The translations under genes were made by a program, and so were the position numbers. Below the pieces are notes generated by a model that saw nothing but the letters and a program-made list of their open reading frames with translations, was not told the DNA's origin and searched no databases. This document shows, piece after piece, positions 40,924-54,565 of a stretch of DNA of 64,000 bases. The stretch's first letter is position 1, and each line of letters opens with the position of its first letter. Source of the stretch: Zychaea mexicana. Its lineage: Eukaryota > Mucoromycota > Mucoromycetes > Mucorales > Lichtheimiaceae. The DNA lies in contig NW_026516728.1 of the NCBI RefSeq assembly GCF_025766255.1, forward strand, positions 1 to 64,000, written 5' to 3'.

Positions 40924-43900
40924 ATGACTGCGCACATGAGCAGCGACCATGCCTCAATGAAACTGAGGCAGCTGCTTGAGCTGCTGGACAAAAAGAACGA
41001 AGAGCCTTCCAATAATGACCTGGAAACTCGTTTTTTTAACGACATGCTCGATTATCTTTTAAACTACTCGTCCGATCACTGGTGGTGTTCCCAGATCGAA
41101 TTGCCAATAGCCCAGGAATCCATGTGGCTCTTCTCTCTACCAGATCATGCACATATTACCAAGTACAAGGAACGATTAACGCTACAATTGCGGACATGTA
41201 CGCGTTGTCTTCACGATTACTATGCTTCAAAACCCATGTTGCGGAAAAGGTAAAGGCTAGATCTACCCATGTAGACTAAAAGGGAACCACGGGAAATAGA
41301 CAAAGTGAGAAAACTCGCAGCAGCTGTGGTAGCATAAACTTATACGTTAAGAGAGGGGAACACTTCTCACCTTTAATTCCAACTTCATATGAAATAGATA
41401 CGAAACCATGTTTTCACCGGAAAATGTACAGAGCTTTTTTGACATTTTAAATCGGTTTGATCGTCATCGCGTAATGACCAGTTTAAGGCGCAACATTTAT
41501 ATCCAACGCGAAGACACATCAAAACCACTTTCTTTGTCCGATAACATCATGTGCGCCATCTTTGACATTCTCAATGCGCCTCATCTCCTGCATGAAGACG
41601 ACTGCGACCAACTATTCTGCAATTTATTTGATAAGATGCACGAGTCCGCAGTTTTCCCAACGTTCACGGATGCACCAAACGGAGTCGTGTTACTTGCGTA
41701 TCACCACCATCGCATCGTTCGACATTGGGCCAGAAAACTGCTCGACCGATTTGTCGCGGATGGCTTCGTATTAGAAGAACCCGATATCAACGTACGACTT
41801 ACGCCACAATGGTACGCAAACCCGCCGTCCGATTTTGTTACAGACACAATCAAGTTAACCAGCGATGTCGCTGAACGCAGCAAGGCGTTTCGTGCTACTG
41901 TCACTTTGCTCGGTCCTGATCAGCTAAAGAAGATCATGAGCAGCACAACAACGTCGGTGCAACAATGGATACACCAACAGTACTCGAAACCTGGCAACAA
42001 TATACAAGAAACGATCCGGACCATGACAATGCTACTCCAAAAGCTTGGCCAAAACTTTTGGGGAGACGAAGTGCTCGACGCAGATACCCACAGTAACTTT
42101 ATAAAGAATGTATGCGAGGATGGAGGGTTCCGAGCAGCAATGGTAATTGCTCGAGAAGACAACACCGGCAAAATAAGACAGCGCGATGGAACACCATACC
42201 CGGAAGACAAGCTCATTGCACGGATTAGAGGAATGCTGGGCTGGATATATTTTTATTGGAGTGCGCTGCCGGATGAAGCCCAAGACCAAACTGCAGGCAT
42301 TGTATTAGACATGCTCTGGGGTTATTTTCAGTCAGATAGCTGGGCTATCACATGCAAGGCCTATTGTGCCGAACTCGGCTTCAAGGTCATTGAAGATTCA
42401 CTTGCACGCGACAAGTGCTCATACGACAAACTGAACCAATACGCCTCAAGGGCAGTGTGGTTTGCATCCATCCCTTTGACCCGTCTGCCACAGCCATTTC
42501 GATATATACCCGATCTAGCAGCAAGAGTACTCATCCAAGTGCTGCGACGAGACGCGCTAGATCTCCGCGAACGCATCATTGCAATGTCACAAAATAGCGA
42601 GCAAGATACATCCGCACGCATCGATTGCACAGCCGTATGGCAGGCCATCGGTAGCACCTGTGAACAACCCGATGGTATCGAGCCACGTCTGATACACGTA
42701 GCAATCGAGGGATATAGGCAACTGGTGATTGTTGACCTTTCCGTCTCCGACAAATCACATCCGTTATCTACATCGAACGAAGGCTCACTCATGATGGAAC
42801 AAATCAAAACGCTTCGGATGACGCTCGGCAAAATAATGACAAAAGCGGTTCACTCGAACACGCACTCTCAACTCAAGCTCTATGATGACACAGAAGTAGT
42901 TCAATCTCTACTCGTGCTCACGTGCTCGCCCTACAGCCATGAAATTCGGACGCCTGCAATGCAACTTTTATCGGTATCCAACGCCTCAAACGAACTAGAG
43001 AGTTTCCGTCAATTTTTTGATCGACAGCCTCGACTCGTGCTAGAAGAATTCGCAGTCATTTTAGATGACTTTAACAACCTCGCCATTCCACTTGTAGCCC
43101 TCGACAGTTTCAACCTAGTAGCACCATTAAATCTAACATTGTCTTATCTTGCACATGCACTTGTGGGTGACGAGGAGAGCTACATGATGCAGCTGGTCAT
43201 CATGGGAGAATACGGAAGCGAAGAGCACAGGGTGATCAAGCAGTTCTGGAACACCTGTTGGCGGACGATGGCCCTGATTTTCGGGAATGGCATGAAATGG
43301 TCGGAAACGCATAAACCCAAAGAAGTAGTCGACTCCATCTTGTCCCTCTTGGACACTGCCCAGCTGATGATCGGCGCTCGGCAACTGTTTCAGAAAGCAG
43401 TAGACAGCTCAACGCCTGTCGATACCTCATTTGGTGACGTTCCGCAACTACAATATGACCATGTCAATGAGGCAATTGACTCATTATCGCATTGGGTCTA
43501 TGTTACACGGTCCGAAGTCATCCAAAAATTAGTGCCTTTGGTTTGCTTGACCTTGAAGCATCTGCAGCAAATGCATATGAAGATTTCAGTCGACGCTTAC
43601 TATCGACTCATGTCAGCTGCAACCGGGGAAAACGCTACGCGCCTTTCGACGCAGGACAAGGAAGCCTTGTTTGTTGCTTTGAGCGGACAAGAGCCAAGTA
43701 ACACCATATTTATCGATGACAGCGATGAAGAAATCGAATGGCAGCTTGTCGAACCACCACAACTCACCTCGCCTCCAAGGCCGTCCCATTCTTCCTCCTC
43801 ACACTCATCATCATTGGTATCATCGACCACTGCGCCTCCAAAGATAACGTCTTACTTCTCCAAGGCTGCCACAGAAGATACGCCGTCGGATATAGCATCA

Positions 43901-46900
43901 GCAGACGCCTATGGTGCTGTGGATGTGCAGGAAATTGGTAAGAATATACACAAACGTTTTTGTTACAAGTTGTGCTAATACAGCTGACGATATAGCCCCA
44001 CCGGATCCATCCACTGCTAATACTGCCGCCCAGGCGAACAACGACGATGACGATGACGACGGTTTCATGGATGAATTTGGAGAGCTAGACATTGCAGCGA
44101 TACCCGATGAATGGTTTGAAGGAGATACATCTGCACCCATTCCTGTTACCAGCAATAGCACTACTAGTCGTAGCAGCAACGTCGCCAAGCCTGATTCTAA
44201 CACTACTACGGCTGCTGGCAATAGCACTGGTCGGTCGAGCAAAAAATCGTCGATCGCATCCGCTGTACAAGCACAACAAGCGCAGTTATGGAGGCAACAC
44301 GAACAGCGAGCCAAGGAACTGCTTATTCAACAGCAAGCCGTACAGCGAGCCAAAGAACTGGTTAGCCAACATCCACGCAAAAAACAACAAGAGCAACGAT
44401 CGACGACTTTCATGCCCAAAAATCAAAAACCTTCGGTGTATGCTGTCACGTCGACTGGTCGAAAGCTTAGACCACCACCAACCGGGTTCTCCAAGCTCAA
44501 GGCTTTGCGCGAAGAATTCAGGGCAGAGCGTAAGTTCATTGCCGCATCCAAGTCTCCTTCTGCTTCCGCAGCCTCGCGTGGCCGTAAGCGGAACGATAGC
44601 GACTCTTCATCCGGTTCCGATTCCTCAGACGAAGACGACACATCTGGTTTGCAGGACCTTGTTGATGATATTGATCATAGCAAGCGCGCTATTGAAGACG
44701 AAAAGGCGGGCATTAAGGCACTTTTCGAACAGCCGGTCAAACGATCCATCAAACTGATTGAAACTCAAGAAACGCAAGCTTTTCTGGAAAAACGACAGTT
44801 GATCAAACGCGCAGACCAGCGACGCAAAAAGATAAAGCCCGATATTGAAAGATTCTTCAAAGCTATCTTATCGTGGGATGTCACTGTCAAATCGGAAATG
44901 CCACCCAACGCGTCTTCGGGCATGTACAAAAAAGTGTCTGACTCATTCAACTCGTACCAAGATTATTTGACGAATTTCGAACCGCTGCTGCTGCTTGAAG
45001 TCTGGATGCAACTATCACGCGCGCGCGAAACGTTATCGGAGAACGATGTGATCGATCGCTGTATACTTGACAGTCGTTGTCATGTGAATGATTTTGTCGA
45101 TGTGACATTTGGTGTTCCAGCCGGTTCTGTCAACAGTTTGATTGTCGATGACCTTGTCTGTGTGGCTAATCATTTTGGTAACGAGTTCTTTCGGAAGGAT
45201 GAGCTTAATTTCATCATGAGCGAGCCACTCTCGAAACCGACCGCGTGGAAAGGCCGTTGCTTCCTTGGTAAAGTTACAACCGTAACACAAAAGAAAAGCA
45301 TATCTGAGGTGACTCTTCGTTGCTTTTTCAGTCCGGAACGTATCATCTTGTTGAACTCTTTGTCGCCCAAGACAAACTGGCGGATGCTCAAGCTGAATAG
45401 GTAATTTTCAGTATTCCACGTTTATCTTTCAGGAGAATGCAATATATATCGTGTCAACCTAGCTTTAACACTGTTTTCTCTATCCTTAAAGCATTGCTAC
45501 CGCCCAGCGAGAGTATGCTGCATTACAAGGACTGGAGCATTATGATTTGGCCCAAGATATCCTTAATCCGAAGCCCTCGCAGATGCCTTCGTTCACCGAT
45601 CATATGGTTGACAAGTGTATTGACAAATACGGAGTTAATGAGCCCCAAGCACGAGCCATTCTTGGTGCTTTGGACAAGAAGCGTGGATTTACATTGATTC
45701 AAGGGTAAGTTATATTGCCAACTTGACAATAGACCTAGAGTTGCATGAATATTATAAGTAATCTTTGTTTCTAGCCCTCCAGGAACAGGTAAAACAAAGA
45801 CTATTCTTGGATTAATCGTCTCGTTGTTGGACGACCAGCGGGATCGACGACGTCAGAAGGAGCGTGGTATTCGAATAGACACCAATGGATCCGAATACAA
45901 CGGTGAAAGCAAAATTCTCGTTTGCGCACCGAGTAATGCCGCAGTGGACGAAATTGCTAAACGATTACAAGAAGGTGTATTGACCTCCCATGGCATATCC
46001 AAACCTAAAGTGGTGCGCATTGGTACGCCAGAAGCGGCCAATGTTAGCGTCCGAGAAATTCTCCTCGATCGACTCGTAGAAAAGGAACTTGCACCAACCA
46101 TTGGAGATTCCGAGGAGATCAAGGACTTTGGTACACGACGCGGTCAATTGAGTGAGGATATCCGCAAGATACAACTGGATATTGACGACGTGGATCGAGA
46201 AATTAACGAGTGCAAGGGCGCGGAAAACATGACGTACCTGATGGATCTCAAGAAAAAGCGTAAAGACTATATTGGTCAACGCCACAAACTAAAATATCAA
46301 ATCAAGGGTATTGTTGAAGCGCAGCGAGATTTTACACGGGAGCAAGAGCTTTCAAGACACCGTGCACGACAGAAAGTGTTTGCTAGCGTGGATATCGTCT
46401 GTGCTACATTGAGTGGCAGTGGTAATGACATGCTTACGAATATGGGACTGATGTTTGACACGGTCATTGTGGATGAAGCTGCCCAGTCGGTTGAAATCAG
46501 CTCCTTGATTCCATTAAAGTATGATTGCAGACGCTGTATATTAGTTGGTGGTAAGTATATTTTCCCTTTAAGTAAGGATAATCAGGCTTCAATCGTTGCT
46601 CACTGCAATCATTCTCATATTAGATCCAAATCAATTGCCTCCGACCGTCCTCTCTCAGATGGCTGCAAGGTACAGCTATGAGCAGAGCTTATTCATGCGG
46701 TTACAAAAGGGTGCGCCGGATGATGTCTATTTATTGAGGTAAGGGAAGAGTAAAGCAATGATATCTCAGATAATGTACTTATGCTGGTTTACATAGCATC
46801 CAATATCGTATGCACCCAGAAATCAGTCGATTCCCCAGTAAACTGTTTTACAATTCGAGACTACTGGATGGACCGGACATGGAAGCCAATTCTGCTGCTC

Positions 46901-48927
46901 CTTGGCATTCTCAAGAATACTTTCCACCATATCGCTTTTATAATGTGGAGGAAGGTATGGAGAGGACTGGATCCGGAAAATCTATCTACAATGCTGCAGA
47001 GGCAGAGGCTGCTTTAGCGCTTGTGGATATGCTGGCGAACCGCCTGCCAAATATCAAGGTACATTTCAAAAAAAAGAGCGAGAGAAGAAATACCTCATCT
47101 AAGTTTATGTGACAAAGTTCTAGTAACTAAAATTGGTTTCGTTCAAAGTTTGCGTATAGAATCGGTATTATCACACCATATAAACAGCAACTAAGTCATA
47201 TTAAGCATCGCTTTGAACGACGATTCGGCCCGAAAATCCTTGATGTTATAGACTTTAATACGGTGGTACGATTTAAGATTAACATGGTTGTGGTCTTATT
47301 CGTTTTCTCACAAAATCATTTTTTATAATAGGATGGTTTTCAAGGTCAAGAGAAAGATATAATCATCTTTTCCTGCGTACGAGCAATGTCTGGTAAGTGG
47401 TTGTTTAAGTGATTTGTCATCTGACCAGGGAGCCCAAGGCATTCTAACTTTTGGAATAATTGTTGTGGTATATCATACTAGAGCGCGGCATAGGTTTCTT
47501 GGCCGATATGCGTCGAATGAACGTTGGGCTGACTCGTGCCAAGTGCTCGCTCTTTGTGCTTGGGCATAAGCGATCTTTAATGAAAAGCGAGTATTGGGGT
47601 GACCTCGTTAAAGACGCTGTGGAACGCAGATTAATACTTGATGTGAGTACAAGTACAAATCCAGATTGTTTTCTGCAACCTCGTTTTTTCAACTGCATAA
47701 GATAGACTTATTGAGAAATGTGGGGGGCGCGGTGTATAGATCCGACCGCCTTATTTCGACTACCGTGCTATTACGAAACACGTCCCATCCAACCTCTTTG
47801 ATTTTGAGGCAAAGCCAACCAAAGTTTCCCGCAAACATCTCCCTCGGTCCAAAGCACAACGGATCTCTATACCCATGATTGAAGATTCGATCAGCGATGC
47901 TTCATCAACCGGAAAAAGAAGCCGCACGAGCTCTCCTGTCCCAACAGCTCCAGCCCCATCCCACCATGAGCAGGCGATGCCGCGGGTTAACAAGAAAGTT
48001 CGGACATCATCGTCGGACTCTGATTCTCGTAGCATCGCTAGGCCATCGGTGGTGCCACTCCCATCGTCTGACAGTAATTTATCTAGAAGCGATTCTGGAT
48101 CCTCGGTAGTGCCAACGCCACATGACACTCGCAGTATCACCAAAAGCAGTTCTACGTCGTCTGTGCTACCGTTATCTGACACTCGAAGCATCGCCAGAAA
48201 TGATCCTCGATCCTCCGTACTACCTCTGACAGCTCGCAGTTCTCCATCGCTTTCTGCAAACATGGACACTAGCAACAGTCATAGACTTGTTCCTATGAAA
48301 CGACCTATGCCTGCACAACAGCAGCATCGACATCAAGGAACTCCTTCTTCTGCTTCACCTTCAGTACGACGACCTGCGAAAATGACACTTGCTGAATACC
48401 GTTCTGCAAAAGGATTGCCTTCGGACAACCCTACTGGTTTACGTCCTCCTCCTGAACCATCTAGTAATTCTGGTGGTCCAAATCTATATATTCAAAAGAA
48501 AACGTCATCTGCTCAACAGGTATTAGTGGAAAAAGAACCGTTTTATCTTGAGTATCATGACTCAATGTGGACAAGGAATTGAATTGGCCAACCCACATAT
48601 ATAAAACAAGTACTCATCATTTCCGAAGCCTTTCTATTCTTCTTCTCAATCGCAGATGCCACCAAAGACGACTGGAGAGGCTCATGATATGTTAAATGCG
48701 CGCGATCGTGTGGCTATACAGGTAAAAACAAACTTCTTTTCTGTGCTAATTGTGGAGCACGTCATTTACTGAGATCAATTTAACAGCACCAAGCGGCCAA
48801 GGATGCGATGCGTGAGATCCGCCGTAACGAGCAAATGCAACATCAAAAGGCCGCACATAGCACGCACCAGCAATCCAAGAAATCTATGGACGATCTATTG
48901 AAGGATATCGGCCGTAGCCGTAGATGA
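40924..48927 (+). CDS. SEN1: Sen1/senataxin-type RNA-DNA helicase
   Basis: An SF1B helicase acting in transcription termination and R-loop removal. Thirteen exons read in frame: 40924-41249, 41398-43937, 43984-45400, 45492-45704, 45775-46550, 46624-46738, 46797-47058, 47149-47265, 47332-47392, 47482-47642, 47740-48519, 48656-48721 and 48787-48927. Exons 1-2 form the long helical Sen1 N-terminal domain, ending near a SUMO-interaction-like IFIDDSDEE. Exon 3 is a disordered linker then the barrel preceding the helicase. Helicase motifs are GPPGTGKTKT (exon 4/5 junction), CAPSNAAVDEI, a long coiled coil (about 46100-46360), VDEAAQSVE, DPNQLPPT, IQYRMHPEI, GIITPYKQQL, DGFQGQEKDI and MNVGLTRAK. The C-terminus is a long Ser/Pro/Arg disordered tail ending in MDDLLKDIGRSRR. 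Every junction keeps the frame. Confidence 0.9.
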
Positions 48928-50043
48928 TGAAATTTTGAGAAGCATACAAAATTACGCCTATATTTATCGGTTGGCTCATGTCTCTTGAGGAAGAATTAGC
49001 TAAGTACAGGTGAAGAAGAAGGCAGTAATTATGCATCATGTCAAAAATTGTAAATATCTAATAATGTACATATACAAGCTCAACAAAAGTATATAAAGTC
49101 TAGAGAATTTGCTGCCAGTATAGAGAGAGTCGTTTGTGTGGGATAATAATAGGCTGAATGGATGTATTAGGAAAGAAAGCCGATCGATCAAGGTTTCCCT
49201 TGATCCAATAAAGTGAAGGTTTGGAATTTGTCGTCATATGGAGTGATTTGTTGGGGAAATAAGGTTTCCACTTGTCTACTAATCGAAGCTAGTATAACAG
49301 AGCACAAGGAAAAGAGGAAATAACTAAAAGCTGTGTTGGTTGTATTAAATTTACACGAGTGATACCCGCTAATGACATTACATAAGGTAGCCATTCTTTT
49401 GCAAGTTAATACGTATAACAACCATCAAAGAAACCTGTGTCTGGACTTGTTTCTGTCCACTAACCATGTGCGATAGCATGATTACACATGTGCCTGAAGA
49501 GAATGGGTCAGCACAACGTGTGTAACGTTGCGCCTACATATTATGATGGTTTATTGTGCTTGGTGCGCGCGCGGTTACCGGAAGCTAATTACAATATATC
49601 ATACATACTATATACTACGAATCAAGCCAAATGTTTAACATGACAGATTCACTGACAACAAACAATCATGCAGATGTTGTGACACTTGTCCACACGGACA
49701 ACATGCTGAAATAGTTGCACACCCAAGTGATTGCCTTGATGTTTGAAACAAACATGCATGCATCCTCTAAACATCTGAAAAAAGCGTGCCATTTACACGC
49801 CAATTTGAAAAGAAGCAAAAAGTGTAGGTGGTACACCCGAAGTACAAGAGCGAATGTACAACGATTTGAGCAACAGCAACAACAACAGTAAACGGGCATC
49901 ATGAATGACAAGAGCTGCACTATACGTATCGGTCTTACAAATTAACGAGCACATACTCTTTTTTTACCCACTGTCTAGTTTTTTGTTAATCACCTTCTTT
50001 TCCCCTGTCCCTCTTTTTTTAGCCGAATGCCTCCGTCATTATA
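48928..50043. other. Intergenic region
   Basis: About 1.1 kb between the SEN1 stop and the 7-TM gene. No gene recognised on either strand. A pyrimidine tract at 49955-50020 directly precedes the next start. Confidence 0.4.
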
Positions 50044-52049
50044 ATGGATATTGTCAGCACCACCTTTGATCGCTATTGCTATAGCAACGGCGAATGCCAC
50101 TGCGACTGGCGTCTCACCATCTACGGCTGCAAAGAAGAACGGGCTGCATTTATTATCAACATCATCAATATTGCATTATCAGTACTCGTCATTTTCATCG
50201 GTAAATCGCATGCACAAACAAACAAAAAGGCTCTATGAAACCGTACAGATTGCCAACATGTGCGCAAGTGCTCACTTTTTCCTTTTTAAACAACATCTCT
50301 TTGTTCATGTACATGCCATACATAAACTCTCATTGTAAACATAGGCGCAGTTTTGTTATATCATCGAATAATTGTCAAAGGACAGCGGTTCTTCGATAAG
50401 GCGGGTGTGCGGGGGTGTCTGCGTCCCAAGCCTATTGAAGTGATGTTGCTGTTTCTTACCATATACAATATACGTAAGTTACACGGAAGCATGGCCTCTA
50501 CCCTGCTCTTTCTCTTTTCTTTTTTGCGTGACATGACACCAGGCCGATTGATTCATTCTATTTTCAAAAGTCCGATTGGTGAGCTCTGCCATTCTCGTGT
50601 CCGATGCTGCCGCTGGCAACCTGATGGCTCGACAGTGTATGTGAATTCTGTAAATGCTACGAGCACAAGTCCCCCTTGTCATCTTTGGTTTTTTGACACT
50701 CTAGAATATACTTTGGTATTTTTATCTAGGGTTCTTTGAGTTTGCTTGGCCTTTTGGATTTGGCGCTTTTGCCCTGTATTTGATTGGCATTGCACAGACG
50801 TTGGCCGACGTAAGTAAAGCGAGGACTGCTACTAATTGTTCCCTACCCCACAAAAAATATTACAGGCATATGCTCATAACCTTTTTGGTGTTATATCAAT
50901 GTAGAGTCACAAGGCAATCTCGACGGGCTGGCTTCCGTCCCCATTGATTGTAGATATTGTTGGCTCGAGCATCTTCTTAGCACCTATTATAATTAATGAA
51001 CCTACTTCTGTAATCACGGGCTATCTGTCGACCTATAATGTTCGTGCAGCAGATATTCTTGTGCGAGTACATTACAGTGTTTGGGCCGTCCATTGCGTTG
51101 CTCTGACAACAACAGTCATGTACTCAGGCATGCGACTTGTCCGGATCCTTAATACACATCTTGAAAAAATCAATCCTGGCGGCCCTCGTTATGATGGCAT
51201 TAAAACTGGTATTGTCAAGGTTCGTTGGAAGCATGATGCTATAGATAGAAATATACGTTCAAGTAGCCACAACGCATTCACAACCTTGCTATCTACAGAT
51301 ACGTGCGGTTATGCTGTGTATCGCGATCTGTCTCAGCACGTTTGCAGCTATGATGGTGTTGTACAGTATCTTACGTGACAAGATTATGACAAGCACTGTA
51401 GGCAACATGGCATTATCCGGTGTTTGGATGCTGCTTGGTCCTGTTACTACGTTTTTTGTCGAATGTGCGGTGGCTTTTACGTATGTTTTTTTTTGCTCAA
51501 ATGCTTTGTTTATACTTGACAGAGTACTTATCAATTGTGTAATCTTTTCCTAACAGTCCCAAAAGCGCAAACATATTCAAATTCGGAAGCAAATCAACGT
51601 CTTCCAACGAAAAATCGGCCAATATTTATGAAACAGAGTACACTTCGACTTTTGCAAATAATGAGGTCGGTACATTAAGTCGTAACGCTTTTGATGATTT
51701 GAAGCAACAGCAATTGCAACATCAACAACAACAAAAGCAGAATATCTATGACACACACAAAAGTACAGCAGCAGTTAAGATATTAAACGGTGGCGACGAG
51801 ATCGACCTTGGACGCTCATATTCCACGGGTAACACTAGAAGCAACAACATCGCTGAAGTCTCGCTTGTGGCACTAGCACAAGAGCATCACAAGCAAACGA
51901 AACAGCAGCAGTATACAAAACAGCAACAGATCCATAGCATCCAACACAGCGGGAGCACAAGTGCCCAAACCAGTGTAACGGATGAAGATATCGTTCGTAG
52001 TCATGGATATTCTTCTAATATTAGTTTAATTGCTAACGGCCATCCCTAA
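50044..52049 (+). CDS. Predicted seven-transmembrane protein, family not recognised
   Basis: Starts MDIVSTTFDRYCYSNGECHC. Exons join in frame at 50200/50345, 50473/about 50543, about 50578/50731, about 50809/about 50905, about 51221/about 51296 and about 51480/about 51557. Hydrophobic segments in order are IINIINIALSVLVIFIGAVL, VMLLFLTIYNI, WPFGFGAFALYLIGIAQTLA, VDIVGSSIFLAPIII, WAVHCVALTTTVMYSG, VMLCIAICLSTFAAMMVL and ALSGVWMLLGPVTTFF, giving seven. The N-terminus is Cys-rich (CYSNGECHCDW) and probably lumenal or extracellular. The C-terminus is a long Gln/Ser-rich cytosolic-type tail with CAG/CAA repeats (51700-51960). The layout resembles a receptor, but no known GPCR motif was identified. 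Confidence 0.65.
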
Positions 52050-52199
52050 TAACTACCGATTCCACCATCTTGATAACAAAGGTTGCTGCAATCAATAGCA
52101 CATCACACGGGTATCACCTCTATATTATCATCATCGTCTTATTCATCATCTTTAGAAATCTCGCCTATCTTTCTTTATTTTTTACCCCACTTTACAACG

Positions 52200-52262
52200 C
52201 ACACACACGCACACATAGTTATACACACACACACACACACATACATACACACATACACAGCA
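52200..52262. repeat. CA-rich microsatellite
   Basis: Imperfect CA and CATA repeats in the 3' flank of the 7-TM gene. Confidence 0.85.
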
Positions 52263-52534
52263 ACGGAAATAGTCTCAACCTATTATTAGGAAGTGAATCT
52301 GCATGCATCACCTTTTTGTTTATTTATCTTGTTCTTTGATTCAATCAATTAAATTTATGTCACTCGAAGACATGGTCGCCTTTTCATGACAGCCATTTAC
52401 TCCACAGCAATCGGATTTTTTATTTAACCGGCCAGCGGATATACCCTGCAGACAACAAGCCTCCAAGTCACGCATTTTTTCGGTCCAATTTGGTGCGAGC
52501 GAAAACATACTCCACTTTCTTATAACAAAAAGCA

Positions 52535-53627
52535 ATGTCTCAGCAAGCGAAGGAAGCCGCCAAGCGATTGAGTGGAATGTTCCCCAAGGGATCCGGTAAG
52601 GGCGTTGGCTCTGCTGCCGGTGCTCTTGTCGTTCTCGGTGCTTTGGGCTATGGTGTCAATGCCTCGCTCTTCAACGGTAATTGGTTTTGCCTTTTATTTA
52701 ATTTCCACATTCTAATTTTCCAATTAATCGGGGAAACTGACAACAACAACAACCACAACAATATTGATAAATTGTACAGTTGACGGTGGTCACAGAGCTA
52801 TCAAATACACTCGTCTTTTTGGTGTCCAAAACACCGTCTACAACGAAGGTACTCACTTTGTCATTCCCTGGTTCGAATCACCTATTGTCTACGACGTCCG
52901 TGCTAAGCCCCGCAATGTCGCTTCGCTTACTGGTACCAAGGGTAAGTAATATGGGAGTTCCAAGTGGAAACAGGAGAATGAAAGGGCCAGGAGAAGAAGC
53001 AAGTGTACTTATTGGGTTATTGTGTGGCGAATAGATTTGCAAATGGTCAACATTACTTGCCGTGTCTTGTCCAAGCCTCGCGTCGACCAGCTGGCTACTG
53101 TGTACCGCACGCTCGGCCAAGATTACGACGAACGTATTCTTCCCTCGATTGTCAACGAAGTGCTCAAGTCGGTTGTAGCTCAATTCACTGCCTCGCAGCT
53201 TATTACCCAGCGTGAACGTGTCTCGCGTCTTGTGCGTGAAAACTTGGTTCGCCGCGCTCTTCGCTTCAACATCATTCTTGACGACGTTTCGATCACCCAT
53301 GTCGGTTTCTCGCCTGTCTTTGAGTCTGCCGTCGAAGCCAAGCAGATTGCCCAGCAGGAAGCTCAGCGTGCTGCTTTCGTTGTTGACAAGGCTCGCCAGG
53401 AGAAGCAATCCATCATTGTCCGCGCTCAGGGTGAAGCCAAGTCTGCTGAACTCATTGGTGAGGCTATCAAGAACAAGCCTGGTTTCTTGGAACTCAAGCG
53501 TATCGAGGCTGCTCGTGAAATTGCCACCATCATCTCGCGATCGGGCAACAGAGTCATGTTGGATTCTGACACCTTGTTGCTCAATGTCAACTCTTCTGTC
53601 AATACCAAGGATGGCAAGAGCAAATAA
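52535..53627 (+). CDS. PHB2: Prohibitin 2
   Basis: Forms the ring-shaped prohibitin complex with PHB1 in the mitochondrial inner membrane, where it supports cristae and m-AAA protease function. Exons are 52535-52676, 52780-52941 and 53035-53627. The N-terminus [20 protein letters not shown] precedes the membrane segment [18 protein letters not shown]. The PHB/SPFH domain follows with [55 protein letters not shown] and [20 protein letters not shown]. The coiled-coil end contains [20 protein letters not shown] and [18 protein letters not shown]. Length and order are as in other PHB2 proteins. Confidence 0.95.
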
Positions 53628-54565
53628 ATTTTTCATCTAAGGAAAAGTTAATGATATACAGCTATAGTTGATATATAGTTTATTGGGGAGAATCATTTAA
53701 AGTTTGTTTATAGTCTCATTGGTAAAAAAAAAGTATCCCGTCTTTACACAAATTACACCATTAAAAAACTTTTTCATTTGTAAAATCCTAATTACTGCAA
53801 CACTGGTTCATGTGTGATTGCTGTTGCTATAAATGTGTCCTGTGCTAAATACATCTTCTCAAAGCTAGTTGTGTTAAAAATAACGACCACAAGTACCTAT
53901 AGCCATTCAATCCATCTATGGCGGTATTGAAGAATTGTTGGTCAATGTATGACTAACCTCAAGCAAATTGGCAGCTACACGATGACTATCATTTACTGAA
54001 GAATCTAATAAATATCCTTTGCTACTACGAAAACATCTCTGTATCAAAGGAAAAGTATCTCTCTAGTCATTTGAGTAAGACGCACCGTTCTTCAATCATG
54101 AACAGTTACCAATGGAAAACGTCCGTGCTTCGTTAAGTGTACTCAATCGACGATAAAGTCAAACAGCTTAGTTTGCTTCCTTAACGACACAAGGAAGGAC
54201 AAAGAACCCGTGTTTCTATACCGCTGCTGCAACGTAAGCGTTCTCCTCACTATATATTCACATTATACCCAAATTATCTAAATATCAATGCAACGAAATA
54301 TAATCGTTCGAGAAACCATAAGCGAAGTTTAAGGCATTAGTCAGGATTTACCTAGCTATATTAATCGCAATGATATAGTCTTGGATTATCAAGATACGCT
54401 GTGCTTAGCAAGTACTATGTTGAGTTTCTATTGAGAACTAGAGTGTTTTTTGAACTAGAGTGTTTATTCAAACTATATAAAAATCACAGTATATATTACA
54501 TTTTTTAAAAGGTGCATAATGCTATAATACAATCTGGCTATGGCCGGACAAAAGGAAAATAAAAA
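53628..54565. other. Intergenic region between convergent genes
   Basis: The 3' flanks of PHB2 and the agmatinase-family gene. AT-rich; no gene or RNA recognised. Confidence 0.4.
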
